Positions 13,526-16,840 of a stretch of 16,840 bases of DNA are shown here, in pieces. Below the pieces are notes generated by a model. It was not told the DNA's origin. It ran no database searches and worked only from the letters and a program-made list of their open reading frames with translations. Each line of letters begins with the position of its first letter. The first letter of the stretch is position 1. Origin of the DNA: Chloroflexota bacterium (GTDB lineage Bacteria; Chloroflexota; UBA5177; JANWHV01); contig JANWHV010000178.1 in the NCBI GenBank assembly GCA_025450255.1, positions 1-16,840 on the forward strand. Reading direction: 5' to 3'. The position numbers and the translations under genes were made by a program.

Positions 13526-14752
13526 ATGTCCCAGGATCAACAACTCGACCGGCTGCGAAAGCTGCGGGCGGCCCGCGGGGAAACCGCGACAAGGCTAGAA
13601 CCCGCGCGCGGCGACCAGCAAACGGGTTACCCTGGCAATTGGCCCGTTGCCAACCCGGTGCAGCCGTCGCCGTCCGGAGGACATGGTGGAGCATTGATTG
13701 GGCTCCTGGTCCTTCTGCTCATCGCGGGCGGGGCGATCGGCGGCGTCGCGTATGTACTGAACAAATTCCATTCCTCCGTGGGCGGCCCAAAGAAAACCGT
13801 GCACTTCGTGGTCGCGCGGGGCGAAGGCGTGGGCGACATCGCGAACCAGCTTGAAAAGGATGGGCTTGTCTCCAACAGCACTATCTTTCAGCTGTACTAC
13901 CGGTTTAACGGTGGCTCGGGCAATATCCAGGCCGGCACCCATACCCTTAATAGTGACATGTCCATGGACACCATCGCGCGCGCGCTGCAGAAACCAGTCG
14001 TGGTCGTCGTCCACGACACTACGGCTAACCAATACAACATTCTCGGTGGGAAGCGCGCCGAGGAAATTGCCGCAATCCTGGACAAGTATCATGTCGCCAC
14101 CTACGACGCGGTAATGAATGAAATTCAGCACGGCAAGTTCGACTATTGGTTCCTCAAAGGCTTGCCCGTCGGCACGTCGGTGGACGGATTCCTCGCGCCC
14201 GGCAAGTATACGTTCTTGCCACATTCCAGCGCGCACAGCGTCGTGGCCTTGATGCTCCGGCGTTTCGGCCAAAACTTCACGCCGGCCATGCGGGCAAAAG
14301 CAGAGCACGACCATCGCAGCATCTTCCAGGTCGTTACGATGGCCTCGATCGTGCAGCGTGAGAGCCCGTTCCCCAAAGTGCAGAAGATGATAGCCGGCGT
14401 CTATTACAATCGTCTCAAGAACGTCGACGTCGTCGACATGAGGCTCGACGCCGATCCGACGGTGCAATATGCTTTGGGATACAGCAAAACCGAGAAAACA
14501 TGGTGGCGGAAGGCGCTCGACCAGACCATAACCCACAGCCTGCAGTCGCCATACAACACCTACGTTAATCAGGGGCTGCCACCGGGGCCGATCAGCAATC
14601 CGGGTCTCAACGCGATCGATGCCGCACTGAATCCCACCCCATCGAACTACTTGTTCTTCCAGGTGTTGACGCCCGACGGCAAACACTCGCATACCTATTT
14701 TTGCGCCACACTTGACTGTCAAAATAATCACCAGGGCGTCGCCATACAATAA
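13526..14752 (+). CDS. mltG: Endolytic murein transglycosylase MltG (YceG family)
   Basis: MltG cuts nascent peptidoglycan strands at the outer face of the membrane and is thought to set glycan length. The 408-residue protein has a cytoplasmic N-terminus, a membrane helix at about 56-78 and a YceG domain. Conserved blocks include AGTHTLNSDMS, FLAPGKYTF, MIAGVYYNRL, MRLDADPTVQYALG, SPYNTYVNQGLPPGPISNPG and a C-terminal HTYF. The catalytic Glu is E279 in ASIVQRES, aligning with E. coli E218. The preceding usually acidic residue is Gln277. The EG motif normally opening the catalytic region is not apparent. The ATG at 13526 is preferred, about 9 nt after aaggagtg; a GTG at 13514 overlaps that site. 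efp begins 17 nt after the stop. Confidence 0.92.
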   Translation: MSQDQQLDRLRKLRAARGETATRLEPARGDQQTGYPGNWPVANPVQPSPSGGHGGALIGLLVLLLIAGGAIGGVAYVLNKFHSSVGGPKKTVHFVVARGEGVGDIANQLEKDGLVSNSTIFQLYYRFNGGSGNIQAGTHTLNSDMSMDTIARALQKPVVVVVHDTTANQYNILGGKRAEEIAAILDKYHVATYDAVMNEIQHGKFDYWFLKGLPVGTSVDGFLAPGKYTFLPHSSAHSVVALMLRRFGQNFTPAMRAKAEHDHRSIFQVVTMASIVQRESPFPKVQKMIAGVYYNRLKNVDVVDMRLDADPTVQYALGYSKTEKTWWRKALDQTITHSLQSPYNTYVNQGLPPGPISNPGLNAIDAALNPTPSNYLFFQVLTPDGKHSHTYFCATLDCQNNHQGVAIQ

Positions 14753-14769
14753 ATGCAAGGAGATAACCC

Positions 14770-15336
14770 ATGGTTTCCACGGGAGATTTGAAACGCGGCA
14801 TATCAATCGAGCTCGATGGCGAGCTCTATCGCCTTATGGAGTTTAACCACATCAAGATGGGCCGCGGCAGCGCGCAGGTGCGCATGAAGCTGCGAAACTT
14901 ACGTACGGGCTCGATTACCGAGAAAACGGTTCAGGCCGGTGAACGCTTTCCGCGGGCCCGCCTCGATTCGAATACAGTCCAATTCCTGTACGCGGACGAC
15001 GATACGTATCATTTCATGAACACGGAAACCTTCGATCAGATCGCCATCCCCGTGTCGCTGATCGGCGACGACACGAAGTTCTTGAAAGAGAATATGGAAG
15101 TCGAGCTCCAGAGCTACGGTGACGAGCCGATCGCGATTGACCTGCCGCCCAACGTCGAGCTGCGCATTACCTATACGGAGCCCGGCATACGCGGCGATAC
15201 CGCGTCCGGCACGACAAAGCCCGCAACCGTAGAGACCGGCGCCGTCGTTTTGGTGCCGTTGTTTATCAACCAAGACGAAGTGATCCGCGTGGATACCCGC
15301 ACCGGCCAGTACATAGAGCGTGTGAGTAAGGCGTAA
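14770..15336 (+). CDS. efp: Translation elongation factor P
   Basis: EF-P binds beside the P-site and relieves ribosome stalling at consecutive prolines. The 188-residue protein has the usual three beta-barrel domains: KOW-like domain I (1-64), and OB domains II and III containing NTETFDQIAI and the signature YTEPGIRGDTASGTTKPATVETG. The post-translationally modified loop reads HIKMGRGSAQVRMKL, with Arg at position 32 where many bacteria have Lys. Arg32 is the rhamnosylated residue in the EarP-dependent subfamily, but the flanking residues are unlike it. The start is secure: aaggagat lies 6 nt before the ATG. accB begins 12 nt downstream, so an efp-accB-xseA operon is likely. Confidence 0.97.
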   Translation: MVSTGDLKRGISIELDGELYRLMEFNHIKMGRGSAQVRMKLRNLRTGSITEKTVQAGERFPRARLDSNTVQFLYADDDTYHFMNTETFDQIAIPVSLIGDDTKFLKENMEVELQSYGDEPIAIDLPPNVELRITYTEPGIRGDTASGTTKPATVETGAVVLVPLFINQDEVIRVDTRTGQYIERVSKA

Positions 15337-15348
15337 GGGGTCATGCGG

Positions 15349-15786
15349 ATGAATGACGCGGAGCCCAGGGCGCTCATCGGCACAGCCTCCGCTGAAAGCG
15401 TGCGTCTCCTGGCCGAGATGTGCACGCGCGCGGGCGTCGAGGAAATCTCCGCCACTGACGGCACATGGTCGGTGCGCCTGCTCCTGGATCATTCGTCTAT
15501 CGAGCACGTGAGCGCCACGCTGGCGACGAGCGAATCGCTTGAGCCCGCCGGCCCGCATCAGCTCATCTCGCAATGGGTGGGCGTATTCCACCGCTCGGCG
15601 GATGCCGGCATGCCGTCATACGTTGAAGAAGGCCAGGATGTGGCGGAGAATGACATCGTGGGCGTGATTGCGGCTATGCAGTTGCAGCATGAGGTTCGAG
15701 CCGAATGGCCTGGGCGCCTGATTCGCTTTCTCGTGCAAGACGGTACGGCCGTCGAGTTTGGACAGCCGTTGCTGGAAATCGGCTAG
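15349..15786 (+). CDS. accB: Biotin carboxyl carrier protein homologue lacking the biotinylated lysine
   Basis: AccB normally carries biotin on a Lys in an AMKM motif and serves acetyl-CoA carboxylase in fatty acid synthesis. This 145-residue protein has both the AccB-type N-terminal region (SVRLLAEMCTRAGVEEISAT) and a complete biotinyl domain (about 73-145, ending FGQPLLEIG). However, the motif reads VIAAMQLQHEV, with Gln111 (CAG, 15679-15681) at the modified position, so it cannot be biotinylated by the known mechanism. Spacing and the glycines PGRLIRFLVQDG are intact and there is no frameshift. The ATG at 15349 is favoured because aagggg lies 8 nt upstream; the ATG at 15343 is only 2 nt from it. 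No accC follows; xseA does. It may be a repurposed or regulatory paralogue. The symbol denotes family membership only. Confidence 0.8.
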   Translation: MNDAEPRALIGTASAESVRLLAEMCTRAGVEEISATDGTWSVRLLLDHSSIEHVSATLATSESLEPAGPHQLISQWVGVFHRSADAGMPSYVEEGQDVAENDIVGVIAAMQLQHEVRAEWPGRLIRFLVQDGTAVEFGQPLLEIG

Positions 15787-16840
15787 GTGGACGGCGTCTT
15801 CAGCGTCGCCGAGGTGATTCGCTACCTCGGCGATATGCTCGCGGAGGATGTGGTCCTCAGCGGGCTCTGGGTTCAGGGCGAGGTCTCAAATCTCGTTCAC
15901 TCTGCCGCCGGCCATACCTACCTCACGCTGAAGGACGCGGACTGCCAATTGCGCTGCGTTATCTTTCGCGCGGGCGGCGCGCACAAGCAGCACGTTAAGA
16001 CGCTCAAGAATGGCGACAACGTCATCGCGCATGGTCGCGTGGGCGTGTACGAAGCACAGGGCTCCGTTCAGCTGTATATCGATCATGTCCAGGCCGCGGG
16101 CGCTGGAATCCTGAACCAGCGCTTTGAGGAGCTATGCGCGCGCCTGCGCTTCGAAGGCTTGTTCGACGAGGCGAGAAAGCGCCCTTTGCCCGCGCTGCCT
16201 CGCCGCGTCGGCGTCGTTACATCAGCGCAAGCAGCAGCGTTCCACGACATTTGCCGAATCCTCGCCAACCGGTTCCCCGCGGTGGAGGTGGTGCTAAGTC
16301 CCACGCTTGTCCAGGGCGTGGAGGCGCCGGCCCAGATCGCGGCGGCGATAGAACACCTCTCCGGCATGGGCGATATTGACGTGATCATCGTAGCGCGGGG
16401 CGGCGGCTCAATCGAGGATCTCTGGGCATTCAACGACGAAATTGTCGCGCGCGCAATCTTTGCGGCCAGCGTACCGGTGGTAACGGGCGTGGGGCACGAA
16501 ACGGACTTTACCGTCGCCGATTTTGTAGCGGACGTGCGCGCGCCGACCCCGTCCGCCGCGGCCATGACCGTCGTCCCCGATCGCGATGTCTTGCTTGCCC
16601 AGATTGATTCATTGCTCGAAGACCTGACTCGCTTCGCGGACGAGCAACGGAACGGCTGGAGCGTGGCGCTGGCCGGCGTCCAGCGCGATCTGCAGTATCG
16701 AAGCCCGATACGACGGATAGCGCAAGTGCGGCAACAGGTAGACGAGCAGATCACCATTCTGATCGAAAGAATACAGAGCATAGTGGAGTTACAGCGAGAG
16801 CGCCTGCATGGCCGCCGCGTCGAGCTGTCACTGCTGGGCC
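15787..16840 (+). CDS. xseA: Exodeoxyribonuclease VII large subunit (3' end beyond window)
   Basis: XseA with XseB forms exonuclease VII, which degrades single-stranded DNA from both ends in repair. About 351 residues are visible of the usual 400-450. The N-terminal OB fold (MDGVFSVAEVIRYLG, LSGLWVQGEVSNL, GHTYLTLKD) is followed by the catalytic domain. RGGGSIEDLWAFNDE (R204), VGHETDFTVADFVAD (H237, D240) and RAPTPSAAA mark it, and D154 in FHDI aligns with a catalytic Asp. The usual TSPTGAA before that Asp reads TSAQAAA, and the residue after PSAAA is Met rather than Glu. A coiled-coil region begins at about 265. The GTG start directly abuts the accB stop, so coupling is likely. The gene is open to the window end. 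Confidence 0.93.
   Translation, partial: MDGVFSVAEVIRYLGDMLAEDVVLSGLWVQGEVSNLVHSAAGHTYLTLKDADCQLRCVIFRAGGAHKQHVKTLKNGDNVIAHGRVGVYEAQGSVQLYIDHVQAAGAGILNQRFEELCARLRFEGLFDEARKRPLPALPRRVGVVTSAQAAAFHDICRILANRFPAVEVVLSPTLVQGVEAPAQIAAAIEHLSGMGDIDVIIVARGGGSIEDLWAFNDEIVARAIFAASVPVVTGVGHETDFTVADFVADVRAPTPSAAAMTVVPDRDVLLAQIDSLLEDLTRFADEQRNGWSVALAGVQRDLQYRSPIRRIAQVRQQVDEQITILIERIQSIVELQRERLHGRRVELSLLG

Noticed and set aside
13066..13854. 262-residue plus-strand open frame across ruvX and mltG
   Set aside because: It is in a different frame from both genes, is Arg/Gly/Ala-rich and matches no family.
13595..14806. 403-residue open frame on the minus strand opposite mltG
   Set aside because: It lies antisense to a clear MltG with conserved motifs, spans its whole length, lacks recognisable domains, and reflects high-GC codon bias in the shadow frame.
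14899..15591. Minus-strand 230-residue open frame over efp and accB
   Set aside because: It is fully antisense to two recognised genes and is His/Arg-rich without motifs.
1..16840. CRISPR arrays, tRNAs, rRNAs, insertion sequences and integrases
   Set aside because: I found no regularly spaced repeats beyond the 17-mer pair, no tRNA cloverleaf or rRNA-like segment, and no transposase or integrase motifs.

Overview
The window is high-GC bacterial chromosome, roughly 60% G+C, with tightly packed housekeeping genes. I see no mobile elements, CRISPR arrays, tRNAs or rRNAs. Gene content points to a monoderm or Terrabacteria-type lineage, most likely Chloroflexota or a close relative. The main reasons are a MurT/GatD pair (peptidoglycan amidation), a SecA with a long insert ending in LRHLRPVSR before the AYKADITYGTNNEYG block, an efp-accB-xseA cluster, and an FtsA-like gene followed by a large single-pass membrane protein. 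The lineage is inferred from remembered family features, not from a search.

Layout. Positions 1-53 may hold the last codons of an upstream gene. A MarR-family regulator (652-194, minus) is divergent from rpe (948-1709, plus), and their shared intergenic region carries two candidate operators and a structured rpe leader. rpe converges on, and overlaps by 24 bp, the minus-strand pair murT-gatD (3883-1686), which amidates D-Glu in lipid II. murT is divergent from a plus-strand series that runs to the window end: secA; prfB with a programmed +1 frameshift; an S41 carboxyl-terminal protease; a small three-helix membrane protein; a YtxH-like protein; a clear intrinsic terminator; an FtsA-like actin-fold ATPase; a 590-residue single-pass membrane protein; ruvX; mltG; efp; a BCCP-like gene; and xseA, which is cut by the window edge.

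Themes. Many genes serve envelope growth and protein export: MurT/GatD modifies peptidoglycan, MltG terminates glycan strands, SecA exports proteins, and the S41 protease acts outside the membrane. The FtsA-like ATPase and its membrane partner look like an inner-membrane assembly. A translation set (prfB, efp) and DNA maintenance genes (ruvX, xseA) are interleaved.

Most worth a second look: the biotin carboxyl carrier homologue has Gln where the biotinylated Lys should be and no accC follows it; the FtsA-like ATPase ends in a possible amphipathic membrane helix and is coupled to a membrane protein of unknown role; EF-P has Arg at the modified loop position; and several promoters share an extended -10 TRTGn element, one of which would give a leaderless ruvX mRNA.
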